Source: Hyphomicrobiales bacterium
GTDB taxonomy: Bacteria; Pseudomonadota; Alphaproteobacteria; Rhizobiales; Rhizobiaceae
Assembly (NCBI GenBank): GCA_900473185.1
Contig: UCKU01000015.1
Span: forward strand, 181,011 to 245,010
Reading direction: 5' to 3'
DNA: 64,000 nucleotides
Positions 23,974-32,603 of this stretch are shown here, piece after piece. The translations under genes were made by a program, and so were the position numbers. The notes beneath the pieces were generated by a model. The model was not told the origin of the DNA and did no database searches. It was given only the letters and a program-made list of their open reading frames with translations. The first letter of the stretch is position 1, and each line of letters opens with the position of its first letter.

Positions 23974-24693
23974 TTACGGCCTGTGGATCGAACCGCTGGC
24001 GATGACGGGGCCCGACGGCTGATGTGTGGGCGAACCGCCGAATGGCTCCAGGCTGACGGCCAGCGTCGCGCCATCGGAAATCTGGCTGCGCATATCGGTG
24101 GGGATCAGCAATTCGCCGTTCATGCCCGGTCGGAAAACGCCGAGAGAGTGAGGCGTCCCGCTACCCGGTACGAGCCATAGCTCCAGAGATTTCTCCTCCG
24201 GCTTGCCAGCCGCAACCGGCACGATCTTCAGCCGGCCGCTCTGGATATCGTAGGAGGCCGTCAGATTGACCTGGTTGTTCTGTCCCGAGAGGTCCGCCAC
24301 CAACGGCGGCGATGCCGGAGGCTGGGGCACGAGACCGGAGGCAAAGGCGATGACGCCCAAGGTGACCGCAAGCGAGGCGAACGTCAGCGAACGCCAGAAA
24401 CCAGCGGAATTCCAGAGGCCGTGCGAAAAGCGCGGCTCGCTTTCTGCATTGGCGAAGAGGCGCGCCTCGATCTGCTTGAAGGTCTCGCTGCTCGGAGCAG
24501 CCGTGCCATATTCGTCGTTGAAGCTGGAGAGGTTGACCTCCCAGCGGCTGACGATGGCGGCAAACGGCCGGTCGCGGCGCATGCGCTCCTCGACGATCCT
24601 GCGATCCTGAAGGGAGAGGACGCCTAGCACATATTCGCCGGCGAGAACCTCATCCCGGGAGCGGTCTCCCTTACTTTTGTCGGGCGATGTCAT
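23974..24693 (-). CDS. Anti-sigma factor, RskA family
   Basis: A 239-residue anti-sigma factor. The N-terminal zinc-finger-like/ASD region (about residues 1-85, LAGEYVLGVLSLQDRRIVEE) would bind the sigma factor in the cytoplasm. One transmembrane segment follows near residues 105-125 (SLTFASLAVTLGVIAFASGL), then a periplasmic RskA domain (LELWLVPGSGTPHSLG). The start at MTSPDKSKGD overlaps the sigma stop as ATGA, so the two are translationally coupled. Signals are expected to release the sigma factor by proteolysis of this protein, by analogy with RskA. Confidence 0.9.
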   Translation of the reverse strand: MTSPDKSKGDRSRDEVLAGEYVLGVLSLQDRRIVEERMRRDRPFAAIVSRWEVNLSSFNDEYGTAAPSSETFKQIEARLFANAESEPRFSHGLWNSAGFWRSLTFASLAVTLGVIAFASGLVPQPPASPPLVADLSGQNNQVNLTASYDIQSGRLKIVPVAAGKPEEKSLELWLVPGSGTPHSLGVFRPGMNGELLIPTDMRSQISDGATLAVSLEPFGGSPTHQPSGPVIASGSIHRP

Positions 24694-25226
24694 CGTTCCA
24701 TGCACTCTCTCAGTTTCAGCAGGCTGCGTCTTAGCCATGTCCTCACCGTGTTCAGCGGGACACCAAACTGATCGGCCAGTTCCTGATAGCTCAGCCCTTC
24801 GACATAAGCCCGTTTCACCGCGACCGCACGATCAGCTTCCAACTCTTCCATGCAGGTGTCAATCCGCCTTCCTTCATCCTTAATCACGACTTGCGCTTCA
24901 GGATCGGGACCGGCATCGGCAAGATCGAACGCTTTGTCGATTTCGTCGGCGACCGGCTTGCGCGCCCGCAACGCATCGATCGACTGATTGCGGGCAATTG
25001 CCGCAAGCCAGGCGACCGATGTCGAGGAGCCGGTGGTAAAGGCACCGGCGCGCTGCCATATCTTGATGTACACCTCCTGCAGCACCTCTTCCGCCTCGTT
25101 CCTGCTTCCAAGAATACGAAGGCAGATCGCCAGAAGTTTCGGACTGGTCTGGTTATAGAGCGCGGCAAAGGCCTTGCGGTCGCCGAGCGCTACGCGGCCG
25201 ATTAAATCTGCAAAATCCCCAGTCAT
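24690..25226 (-). CDS. ECF RNA polymerase sigma factor, SigK-like
   Basis: A 178-residue ECF sigma factor. Region 2 (about residues 12-82, AFAALYNQTSPKLLAICLRI and AEEVLQEVYIKIW) and region 4 (about 122-175, ELEADRAVAVKRAYVEGLSY then VPLNTVRTWLRRSLLKLRE) are both intact. With the overlapping RskA-type gene it makes a SigK/RskA pair, a group also found in mycobacteria. Its own promoter has TGAAAC-N17-CGTA, shared with the nearby fasciclin gene, which suggests autoregulation. The inducing signal is unknown. Confidence 0.92.
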   Translation of the reverse strand: MTGDFADLIGRVALGDRKAFAALYNQTSPKLLAICLRILGSRNEAEEVLQEVYIKIWQRAGAFTTGSSTSVAWLAAIARNQSIDALRARKPVADEIDKAFDLADAGPDPEAQVVIKDEGRRIDTCMEELEADRAVAVKRAYVEGLSYQELADQFGVPLNTVRTWLRRSLLKLRECMER

Positions 25227-25252
25227 GTCGCCCTCGAATGAACGATTTCCGG

Positions 25253-25279
25253 TACGATAGTTTCAGTTCGATAGTTTCA
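25253..25279 (-). promoter_or_regulatory. ECF-type autoregulatory promoter of the sigma gene
   Basis: On the minus strand TGAAAC (25274-25279), exactly 17 nt, then CGTA (25253-25256), placing the start about 20 nt before the coding region. The spacer contains a second TGAAAC, giving a direct repeat of TGAAACTATCG. Identical elements precede the fasciclin gene. Confidence 0.7.
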
Positions 25280-25396
25280 ATATGCGCTGGCACGTTCCCA
25301 GGTCGGCCTTAGATACGAAAAACTATTGCGTGCCGGATTATTCCCTCTGTCAAAAACTTGAGATAAAAGGCCGCGATCAATTCCGCGGGGTCCCCC

Positions 25397-26284
25397 ATGA
25401 ACGAGTCCGAAAGTGAAATCCAGGCACGTCTTCTTGCCCAGGCGCTGCCCTTCATGCAGCGCTACGAAAACAAGACGATCGTCGTGAAGTACGGCGGCCA
25501 TGCCATGGGCAATCCCGAGCTCGGCAAGGCTTTCGCCAGCGATATCGCCCTTTTGAAGCAGTCCGGCGTCAACCCGATCGTCGTGCATGGCGGCGGCCCA
25601 CAGATCGGCGCGATGCTGACGAAGATGGGTATCGAATCCAAATTCGAAGGCGGCCTGCGCGTTACCGACCAGAAGACGGTCGAGATCGTCGAAATGGTGC
25701 TTGCCGGCTCGATCAACAAGGAAATCGTCGCGCTGATCAACCAGACTGGCGAATGGGCGATCGGTCTCTGCGGCAAGGACGGCAACATGGTCTTCGCCGA
25801 AAAGGCCCGCAAGACCGTCAAGGATCCCGATTCCAACATCGAGCGCGTGCTCGATCTCGGCTTCGTCGGCGAAGTTGTCGAAGTCGACCGCACGCTGCTC
25901 GACCTTCTCGCCCGCTCCGAGATGATCCCGGTCATCGCGCCGGTTGCTCCCGGCCGCGATGGTGCTACCTACAACATCAACGCCGATACGTTCGCGGGCG
26001 CGATCGCCGGCGCGCTGAACGCCACCCGTCTGCTATTCCTGACGGATGTGCCCGGTGTGCTCGACAAGCAGGGCAAGCTCATCAAGGAGCTTTCCGTCGC
26101 CGAAGCGCATGCGCTGATAGCCGACGGCACGATTTCCGGCGGCATGATCCCGAAGGTCGAGACCTGCATCGACGCCATCAAGGCGGGTGTGCAGGGCGTC
26201 GTCATCCTGAACGGCAAGACGGCCCATTCCGTGCTGCTCGAAATCTTCACCGAGCACGGGGTCGGCACGTTGATTGTTCCCTGA
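25397..26284 (+). CDS. argB: Acetylglutamate kinase
   Basis: A 295-residue amino-acid kinase that phosphorylates N-acetyl-L-glutamate, the second step of arginine synthesis, in the cytoplasm. Motifs are complete: TIVVKYGGHAMGN (phosphate loop), VVHGGGPQI, GGLRVTD and the C-terminal SGGMIPKVE and VVILNGKTAHS. The N-terminal helix (about residues 1-25) is the kind present in arginine-inhibited, hexameric ArgB. It lies alone, 170 bp from the divergent sigma gene, and is followed by a terminator. Confidence 0.97.
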   Translation: MNESESEIQARLLAQALPFMQRYENKTIVVKYGGHAMGNPELGKAFASDIALLKQSGVNPIVVHGGGPQIGAMLTKMGIESKFEGGLRVTDQKTVEIVEMVLAGSINKEIVALINQTGEWAIGLCGKDGNMVFAEKARKTVKDPDSNIERVLDLGFVGEVVEVDRTLLDLLARSEMIPVIAPVAPGRDGATYNINADTFAGAIAGALNATRLLFLTDVPGVLDKQGKLIKELSVAEAHALIADGTISGGMIPKVETCIDAIKAGVQGVVILNGKTAHSVLLEIFTEHGVGTLIVP

Positions 26285-26289
26285 TTGAG

Positions 26290-26313
26290 AAAGGCGCCCT
26301 CCCGGGCGCCTTT
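26290..26313. terminator. Terminator between argB and the convergent SDR gene
   Basis: A 10-bp stem AAAGGCGCCC / GGGCGCCTTT with a 4-nt loop and TTTTCTT tail on the plus strand; the A-rich left side can also serve the convergent gene. Confidence 0.88.
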
Positions 26314-26315
26314 TC

Positions 26316-27161
26316 TTATGCTTCGGCAAAGCTCGTCGAGAGCGTCAGATCTTCCCAGGCATCGATTTCGACGCTCAGGCTCTTCAGCTTGTCGCGGACG
26401 AGCGCCAGCGCATCGGCGCCGAGCAAGAGATGCACAGGCGGGTTTTCAGCCTCGACCAGCGCCAGCAGGGCGGCAGCCGCTTTGCGAGGATCGCCTGCCT
26501 GTTTGCCGCTCTTTTCCTCACGTGCCCTGCGGATGGGATCGAAAAGCGAATCATAGTCGGCGATGCTTCTGTCGGTGCGGATCATCGATCGTCCGGCCCA
26601 GTCGGTGCGAAATGAGCCGGGAGCGACCGCCGTGACCGCGATGCCGAACGCCTTCACTTCCTTCGCCAAAACCTCGCTGATGCCTTCGAGCGCAAATTTG
26701 CTGCCGCAATAATAAGCGATGCCCGGCATGGTGATGAACCCGCCCATCGATGTGATGTTGATGATGTGGCCCGCCCGCCGGCGGCGCATGAACGGCAGAA
26801 CGGCCTTCATCATACCGACGGCGCCGAAGACATTGACCTCGAATTGCCGGCGCATTTCCTCGATCGGCGATTCCTCCAATGTCCCCTCATGCCCATAGCC
26901 GGCATTGTTGATGAGGACGTCTACCGGGCCGATTGTTCGCTCGATACCAGCAACGGCCGGTCCGATTGCCTCCATATCGGTAACGTCGAGCAGAATCGCC
27001 GTTGCACGACCGGGCGCCAGGTTCTCGAACAGAGCTGCGGCTTCGTCATTCCTCACCGTTCCCACCACGCGGTGGCCCTTCTCCAATGCGGCCTGCGCAA
27101 AGGCACGGCCAAAGCCCGAGCTGACACCGGTAATGAGAAACTGCTTTTCGATTGAACTCAT
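26316..27161 (-). CDS. Short-chain dehydrogenase/reductase
   Basis: A 281-residue classical SDR with TGVSSGFG (residues 11-18), NNAG (85-88), Ser near 138 and the catalytic Tyr151-Lys155 (YYCGSKFALEG). The start MSSIEKQFLITG is chosen for its AGGAG site; upstream in-frame codons have no such site. It reads away from a LysR regulator. It is the intact paralogue of the decayed SDR at 11503-11975. A role in aldehyde or ketone reduction is possible; the substrate is unknown. Confidence 0.87.
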   Translation of the reverse strand: MSSIEKQFLITGVSSGFGRAFAQAALEKGHRVVGTVRNDEAAALFENLAPGRATAILLDVTDMEAIGPAVAGIERTIGPVDVLINNAGYGHEGTLEESPIEEMRRQFEVNVFGAVGMMKAVLPFMRRRRAGHIINITSMGGFITMPGIAYYCGSKFALEGISEVLAKEVKAFGIAVTAVAPGSFRTDWAGRSMIRTDRSIADYDSLFDPIRRAREEKSGKQAGDPRKAAAALLALVEAENPPVHLLLGADALALVRDKLKSLSVEIDAWEDLTLSTSFAEA

Positions 27162-27242
27162 CGTGAACTCCTGTCCTAACGCAACCGCCAAATAGAGGCG
27201 GCTCGTTCCGTCATGTGGCGGCGCAAGAGCGGTAGTTCCAAT

Positions 27243-27266
27243 ATATTGCACAGGTGAATGCAATAT
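27243..27266. promoter_or_regulatory. Inverted repeat in the SDR-lysR gap, candidate LysR operator
   Basis: Perfect 8-bp arms ATATTGCA and TGCAATAT separated by 8 nt, 15 bp before the lysR start and 82 bp before the SDR start. Position and dyad suggest it is the binding site of the divergent LysR regulator. Confidence 0.5.
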
Positions 27267-27280
27267 CTTAAAAGTATCGT

Positions 27281-28198
27281 ATGGAGCTTCGTCATCTTCG
27301 CTATTTCATTGCCGTCGCAGAAGAACTCAATTTCACGCGCGCCGCACGGAAGGTCGGAATTGGCCAGCCGCCGCTTAGCAATCAGATACGCGATCTTGAA
27401 AACGAGATTGGCGCGCCCCTTTTCCGCCGCCTGTCGAACGGTGCGGAATTGACAGAGGCAGGCCGTGCTTTCCTGCCGGAAGCCCGAGCGATTTTGCTTC
27501 AGGCGGAGCAGGCCAAACAATCCGCCATCCGGGCGGCGCGCGGCCAGAGCGGAGGGCTGCGAGTCGGCTTCACCAGCTCTGCGGTGTTCAATCCGATCGT
27601 GCCCGCCATCGTGAACGCCTTTCGCGAGAAATACCCAGCCGTCGAATTCAGCCTGGGGGAAGCGCCTACCACGCAACTGCTGGAGCGGCTCGATGGGGAA
27701 GAGCTCGACGCCGTCTTTATCCGCCCAGGCAGTGGTGATGAGCTGCAGGCCCGATGTCAGCTGCTGGCCGAAGACCCCATGGTCATCGTGCTTCCGGCAA
27801 GGCATCCGCTGTCAGAGGCGCATACATTGCGCCTCGACGCACTGGCCCGAGAAAGCTTCGTTCTCTTTCCACGCGAGGCGGGCGCCGGTTTCTTCGACGA
27901 CATCATTGCCGCATGCCGGCGAGCGGGATTTGAACCACAGCTCGGCCAGTCGGCGCCGCAGATCACCTCGATCGCCAGCCTTATCGCAGTCGGTCTCGGC
28001 GTCTCGATCGTGCCGGCGGACATGGCGAAGATCAATGTTCCCGGCGTTCGCTACATTGCAATTGCGGGCGAAGCACCCGCAGCACGGTTGGCGCTCGCCA
28101 CCCGCCGCGACGAGCGCTCTTCCATCATTCGAAATTTCATAGCTCAGGCCATCGCCACGCAGAAAAGCGTCGCCAACAACAATCAGATTGCCGAATAG
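27281..28198 (+). CDS. LysR-family transcriptional regulator
   Basis: A 305-residue LysR regulator of the BenM/CatR-like group. It starts MELRHLRYFIAVAEELNFTR, with the helix-turn-helix to about residue 60 (PPLSNQIRDLENEIGAPLFR), then an effector domain (LRVGFTSSAVFNPIVPAIV). It is divergent from an SDR gene with an inverted repeat between them. Its 3' end overlaps the convergent PEP-mutase-family gene by 16 bp, so transcripts of the two interfere. Confidence 0.9.
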   Translation: MELRHLRYFIAVAEELNFTRAARKVGIGQPPLSNQIRDLENEIGAPLFRRLSNGAELTEAGRAFLPEARAILLQAEQAKQSAIRAARGQSGGLRVGFTSSAVFNPIVPAIVNAFREKYPAVEFSLGEAPTTQLLERLDGEELDAVFIRPGSGDELQARCQLLAEDPMVIVLPARHPLSEAHTLRLDALARESFVLFPREAGAGFFDDIIAACRRAGFEPQLGQSAPQITSIASLIAVGLGVSIVPADMAKINVPGVRYIAIAGEAPAARLALATRRDERSSIIRNFIAQAIATQKSVANNNQIAE

Positions 28199-28953
28199 AG
28201 CGCGGTCGCGGCTTCCTTCAGCTTTTCCATCATGGCCCGATACGGTCCGGGGCCATAGCTGATACGCGAAACACCGAGCCTTGCGAGGGCGGCCGGATCG
28301 GGCGCACCTGCCTTCATCATGATATTGACCGGCAGCGTGGATGCAGCGCAGACCTTTTCGATCAAGGCTGGTTCGATCAGGCCCGGCACGAAGAAGCCGC
28401 TGGCGCCTGCCGCCGCATAAGCCTTGCCGCGCTCGATCGCCGCATCGACCAACCCTGCATGCCTGGAGCCGTCACCTTCCTGAAGGAAGAGATCGGTGCG
28501 AGCGTTGATGAAGAAATTGATGCCTCGTGCCTCGGCCATTTCCCTGATGGCTCGGATGCGTGCTGCCTGCGCTTCGATGGGATGAAGGCCGGTCTCGCCG
28601 ACGCGCTGGTCCTCGAAGTTGATCCCAACGGCGCCGGCCTCGATGAGCTTTGCGACATTGGCCGCGGCACCGGCGGGCTCCATGGAATAGCCGCCTTCGA
28701 AATCGACCGAGAGCGGCAGGTCGTTGACGGCCGCGATCGAGCGCGCCGTCTCGATAAGCACATCCATCGGCAGCTTCTGGCCGTCGCCATACCCATTGGC
28801 GGCCGCGACGGACCAGCTTCCGGTCGCGAGCGCCTTCGCACCGGCCTCCGTCACGGCCTTGGCCGTTCCGGCATCCCAGATGTTGTAGAGAATAACGGGA
28901 TTGCCCTTGCGATGCAGCGTGCCGAAAAGTTCGGCCTTCTCAATCTGGTTCAT
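28183..28953 (-). CDS. Isocitrate lyase/PEP mutase-family protein
   Basis: A 256-residue TIM-barrel protein of the isocitrate lyase/PEP mutase superfamily. It has the substrate-binding NIWDAGTAKAVTEAGA (around residue 25), the metal-binding Asp in LPLSVDFEGGY, and INFEDQ and FFINARTD. The catalytic-loop KxxGH/KKCGH of isocitrate and methylisocitrate lyases is absent (LHP follows GETG), so it is more likely an oxaloacetate decarboxylase- or phosphonate-type member. Its start overlaps the ada stop as ATGA, so it is translated with ada. The reaction is not settled. Confidence 0.8.
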   Translation of the reverse strand: MNQIEKAELFGTLHRKGNPVILYNIWDAGTAKAVTEAGAKALATGSWSVAAANGYGDGQKLPMDVLIETARSIAAVNDLPLSVDFEGGYSMEPAGAAANVAKLIEAGAVGINFEDQRVGETGLHPIEAQAARIRAIREMAEARGINFFINARTDLFLQEGDGSRHAGLVDAAIERGKAYAAAGASGFFVPGLIEPALIEKVCAASTLPVNIMMKAGAPDPAALARLGVSRISYGPGPYRAMMEKLKEAATALYSAI

Positions 28954-30020
28954 GCTGTCCTCTCCATCTTATGCGCATTGATCTTTTCCTCGTGCCGCAG
29001 CAGCCATTGCTTGCGCCAGAGCCCGCCGCCGTAACCCGTCAGTGAGCCGTCCGCACCGAGGATGCGATGGCAGGGCACGATGATGGCGAGCTGATTGGCA
29101 CCGTTGGCGCGGCCGACGGCACGCACCACCTCCGGCCTTTCCATCTCTCTTGCGAGATCGCCATAGGCGCGCGTCTGGCCGACGGGAATTTCGATGAGCT
29201 TTGCCCAGACATGCTTTTCGAAGGGTGTGCCGCCAAGCGCCAGCGGCGTCTTGAACATGGTTAGCCGCCCTTCGAAATAGTCCCTGATCTCCGCCTCGAT
29301 CCGATCGATAACAGGCGTGCGGCCGATCGCGACCGAGGAACGGACACGCTTCTGCAGGGCTTCGAGTTCGGTCGGCAAAGCCTTGCGGTCGTGAAATTCG
29401 AGGAGATGCAGATGCGTCTTGTCGGCGACTGCTATCATCGGTCCGAGCGGTGTATCGAACCAGTCGGCAAAGAGCAGTTCGCGGTTTTGCGAAAGCGCCG
29501 GCGCCTTGCCGACCAGCCGCTGGAAAGCCGCTCGGAAACCACTTCCCGATTCATACCCCGCCTCGAATTGCACGTCGATGACGCGGGCGCCATCGGCGAG
29601 CTGCCGTGCTGCTTGGCCAAGCCGGCGATAGCGGACGATATCGTGGAAGGTCATGCCGAGCGCCCGCTTGAAGGCGCGGCGCACGGTCGAAGGATCGTAG
29701 CCCCGGCGTACGAGCTCATCTTCGGTCCAGCGCACCTCCGGTTCGCTGTCGAGCCGCGCCAACAGCATGTCGACAATCGGCTCGCGGCCCGGCTGCTCCA
29801 GCGGCCTGCAGCGCTGGCATGGGCGGAAGCCCGAATGCATGCAGGCGGCGATCGTGTCGAAGAAGATGGTGTTTTCCCGCTTCGGCTTGCGCGCCGGGCA
29901 GGTCAGACGGCAGAAGATGCCTGTCGTCTTCACGCAGACATAGGCCTGGCCCTCATAATCGGCGCTGCGGGCGATCAGGGCATCGTAGAGCGTGTCATCG
30001 TCGGGGCGTTCGAAAAGCAT
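28950..30020 (-). CDS. ada: Bifunctional Ada: methylphosphotriester sensor and O6-alkylguanine-DNA methyltransferase
   Basis: A 356-residue Ada protein. The N-terminal Zn domain has the four cysteines Cys37, Cys41, Cys68 and Cys71 (one accepts methyl from phosphotriesters), followed by an AraC-type helix-turn-helix (about 85-180) and the C-terminal repair domain with the active-site Cys317 in VPCHR. All key residues are present, so it should both repair alkylated DNA and activate the adaptive response. It is transcribed ahead of the PEP-mutase-family gene with an ATGA overlap. Confidence 0.95.
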   Translation of the reverse strand: MLFERPDDDTLYDALIARSADYEGQAYVCVKTTGIFCRLTCPARKPKRENTIFFDTIAACMHSGFRPCQRCRPLEQPGREPIVDMLLARLDSEPEVRWTEDELVRRGYDPSTVRRAFKRALGMTFHDIVRYRRLGQAARQLADGARVIDVQFEAGYESGSGFRAAFQRLVGKAPALSQNRELLFADWFDTPLGPMIAVADKTHLHLLEFHDRKALPTELEALQKRVRSSVAIGRTPVIDRIEAEIRDYFEGRLTMFKTPLALGGTPFEKHVWAKLIEIPVGQTRAYGDLAREMERPEVVRAVGRANGANQLAIIVPCHRILGADGSLTGYGGGLWRKQWLLRHEEKINAHKMERTA

Positions 30021-30075
30021 GTCCGCTTTCTAGCACCCCGCGCCTGCGCCGTCCGCCGAAAATCAGGCGTCTATT

Positions 30076-31605
30076 TTATTCCGCCGCGTCGAGGCTTTTC
30101 ACATGCCGCTGCGGGCGCAGCATCGATTCCTCCTCCGCATCCTGGGGCGCGCCCCAGAATGTCTCAAGCGTCGGACCTTCCTTGAGATGGCGGCGGCGAA
30201 AGAGGAATTCGAGGATCTCGTGAAACCAGACGCGGCGGCCCATCTGCGTATACCAGCGCATGGAATGGCGCTGTTCCGGATCGCGATGAAAAAGGATGCG
30301 CAGCAGCGCCTTCGGCCGCGCCTGGACCGCGACTTCGATCAGCTTTACGCAAGCGACCAATACGATCGGGTTGAGATGCCGCATCTTCAGGACCTGATGT
30401 TTGTAGTCCCATTTGCGAATATCGGTCTCGATCACCTGCCGTTCTCGGGCGATACGGAAGAAGGGCGTCCAGCGATGCGGCGTCACATAGAGCGCCTGGA
30501 TCTGGTCGGGATCATAGGAGAGCAACTGCCGGAAGCCGCGCCAGAGATCGCTCAGCCTCTCCTCCTCGAAACCGACGACCCAGGTCGCCATGGAAAGGAT
30601 GTCGTGCTGGCGCAGAAGGCGGATCGCTTCCCGGTCGGTCGCCTTGGCGCCGCCCTTCTTGATCAGGGCAAGCGTCGCCTCATCGGTATTTTCCATGCCG
30701 AGCAGCCAGCGCACCACACCCGCCTTTCGGTAGAGGTGCAGGATATCGGCATCGCGGACGATATCGTCCGCTCGCGTCGAGCCGACGATCTGCACGGGCA
30801 CATTCTCGGCAATCATCGCTTCGAGGAAGGCCAGCCAGGCTTTTCGCGAGGATGTCGGGTTCTCGTCGGCGAGGTTGATGAGCTCGACGCCCTCTTCGCG
30901 ATAGAGCCTGGCGATCTCGCGGGCGAAAAGCTCCGGCGAGCGATGACGCCAGCGGGTCCAGAAGCCGCGCTGACCGCAGTAATTGCAGAGATGCGGGCAG
31001 CCGCGGGAAAACTGCATGACGACGGCGCGCTTGCCGCCCCAGTAGCTATAGTTGCGATGGTCGATAAGTTCCCAGCCGACGCGGTAGGCATCGAGATCGG
31101 CGATCGCCTGTGCCGGCTGCGTTGCCAGGATTTCGCCATGGCCATCGCGAAAGGCGATTCCGGGGATGGTCGCGAGCGGGCGATTCGTCACCAGCGTATC
31201 GGCAAGGCGCCGCATCGTTTCCTCGCCCTCGCCCCGCACGAGGATGTCGAATGCCTCAGTCTCGGCCAGCACCTCCCGCCAGTGATAAGTGGGGAACACG
31301 CCGCCGTAGATGATGGAGATTTTGGGATCGCTGCGCTTGATGGCTTCTGCGATCATGCGGGCAGTCGGATGGGCCGACGTCGAGCCGGAATGGCCGATCA
31401 GCACCAGATCGGGACTGTCAGCCACCACTCGGCTGACAATGTCTGCAACCGTCATCGGCCCGAATTCTGCATCGATGAGGCTGACGGCATGACCATCGTC
31501 GATCAGCGGACCTCCAACCGAAAGAAGGCCGAGCGGTGGAAGATGATCATCGGGAATACGGCTGCCGATCGCGGTATGCGGCGGGTTTATCAAAACAATC
31601 TTCAT
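30076..31605 (-). CDS. B12-binding radical SAM protein, BchE-like
   Basis: A 509-residue protein with an N-terminal cobalamin-binding domain (about residues 1-140; LINPPH, then GGPLIDDGHAVSLIDAEF) and a radical SAM barrel whose cluster cysteines are Cys203, Cys207 and Cys210 (CPHLCNYCG). The following GFWTRWRHRSPELFAREIAR and LADENPTSS closely recall BchE, the anaerobic Mg-protoporphyrin monomethyl ester cyclase. The cobalamin DxHxxG motif is absent, as in BchE. No other bacteriochlorophyll gene is seen, so a different cyclase or methylase role is likely. It is a single gene, 55 bp from ada. Confidence 0.85.
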   Translation of the reverse strand: MKIVLINPPHTAIGSRIPDDHLPPLGLLSVGGPLIDDGHAVSLIDAEFGPMTVADIVSRVVADSPDLVLIGHSGSTSAHPTARMIAEAIKRSDPKISIIYGGVFPTYHWREVLAETEAFDILVRGEGEETMRRLADTLVTNRPLATIPGIAFRDGHGEILATQPAQAIADLDAYRVGWELIDHRNYSYWGGKRAVVMQFSRGCPHLCNYCGQRGFWTRWRHRSPELFAREIARLYREEGVELINLADENPTSSRKAWLAFLEAMIAENVPVQIVGSTRADDIVRDADILHLYRKAGVVRWLLGMENTDEATLALIKKGGAKATDREAIRLLRQHDILSMATWVVGFEEERLSDLWRGFRQLLSYDPDQIQALYVTPHRWTPFFRIARERQVIETDIRKWDYKHQVLKMRHLNPIVLVACVKLIEVAVQARPKALLRILFHRDPEQRHSMRWYTQMGRRVWFHEILEFLFRRRHLKEGPTLETFWGAPQDAEEESMLRPQRHVKSLDAAE

Positions 31606-31792
31606 GCGACTTCACCCTTGCGGGTCCCCCTGTCTGACGCAGGCAGAGGTCACCAGCGATCAATGGCGAAAGTCAGCCAAAATCTCTCTGAAGTTGTGAA
31701 AATCTGGCGGCTTTTTTGGGAGGGCTTTGGCAGACCGGACCTGCAAGCAAAAGCCTTTGGCTTCCCGCCGCGACCATGCCATAAGGGCGGCT

Positions 31793-32500
31793 ATGACAAA
31801 GATCGACCGCACGCCTACCAAAAACGATTTCGAGCATGTGACCGAATGGGTCTTCGACCTCGACAACACGCTCTATCCGCATCATGTCAATCTCTTCGCG
31901 CAGATCGACAAGAACATGACGGCCTATGTCTCGGCGCTCCTGCAGATGGAGCATGACGAGGCGCGCAAACTGCAGAAGCAGTACTACTACGATCACGGCA
32001 CGACGCTGCAGGGGCTGATGATCCATCACGGGGTCGATCCCAACGATTTCCTCGAAAAGGCGCATGCGATTGATTATTCGGCGCTGACCCCGCAGCCGGA
32101 CCTTGCCGATGCGATCAAGGCCCTGCCAGGCCGTAAGTTCATCTTCACCAATGGCAGTGTCCCGCATGCACAGGCCGCCGCCGGCGCGCTCGGCATTCTC
32201 GATCATTTCGACGATATCTTCGACATCGTGGCCGCCGACTACCTGCCGAAACCGGCGCAGGCGACCTATGACAAGTTCACGGCGCTGAAGAAGATCGAGA
32301 CGAACAAGGCTGCGATGTTCGAAGACCTGCCTCGCAATCTCACCGTACCGAAGGCACTCGGCATGCAGACCGTTCTGTTGGTGCCGCGCAATCTGGAAGA
32401 GACCGTCGTCGAATGGTGGGAGAAGACCAGCGGCGAAGATGACCACATCGACTTCGTCACCGACGATCTTGCTGATTTCCTTAAGAAGATTACGGCCTAA
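31793..32500 (+). CDS. HAD-family pyrimidine 5'-nucleotidase
   Basis: A 235-residue HAD phosphatase of the SDT1/YjjG-like pyrimidine 5'-nucleotidase group. Motif I is VFDLDNTLYPH (nucleophile Asp22, acid Asp24), motif II FTNGS near residue 116, and motifs III/IV are KPAQATYDKF and FEDLPRN. The helical cap lies between motifs I and II. The start MTKIDRT is preferred over an upstream in-frame start for its AGGG site. It would dephosphorylate UMP/CMP-type nucleotides in the cytoplasm. Confidence 0.88.
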   Translation: MTKIDRTPTKNDFEHVTEWVFDLDNTLYPHHVNLFAQIDKNMTAYVSALLQMEHDEARKLQKQYYYDHGTTLQGLMIHHGVDPNDFLEKAHAIDYSALTPQPDLADAIKALPGRKFIFTNGSVPHAQAAAGALGILDHFDDIFDIVAADYLPKPAQATYDKFTALKKIETNKAAMFEDLPRNLTVPKALGMQTVLLVPRNLEETVVEWWEKTSGEDDHIDFVTDDLADFLKKITA

Positions 32501-32603
32501 CTTACCAAAGTTTCATCCATCTTACAGATGTTTAACTGGGTCCGGGCGCGGTTCGGACTTACCTTTCGTGGTCGAGGGACACCTTACGAAAGGACGCACT
32601 GAC

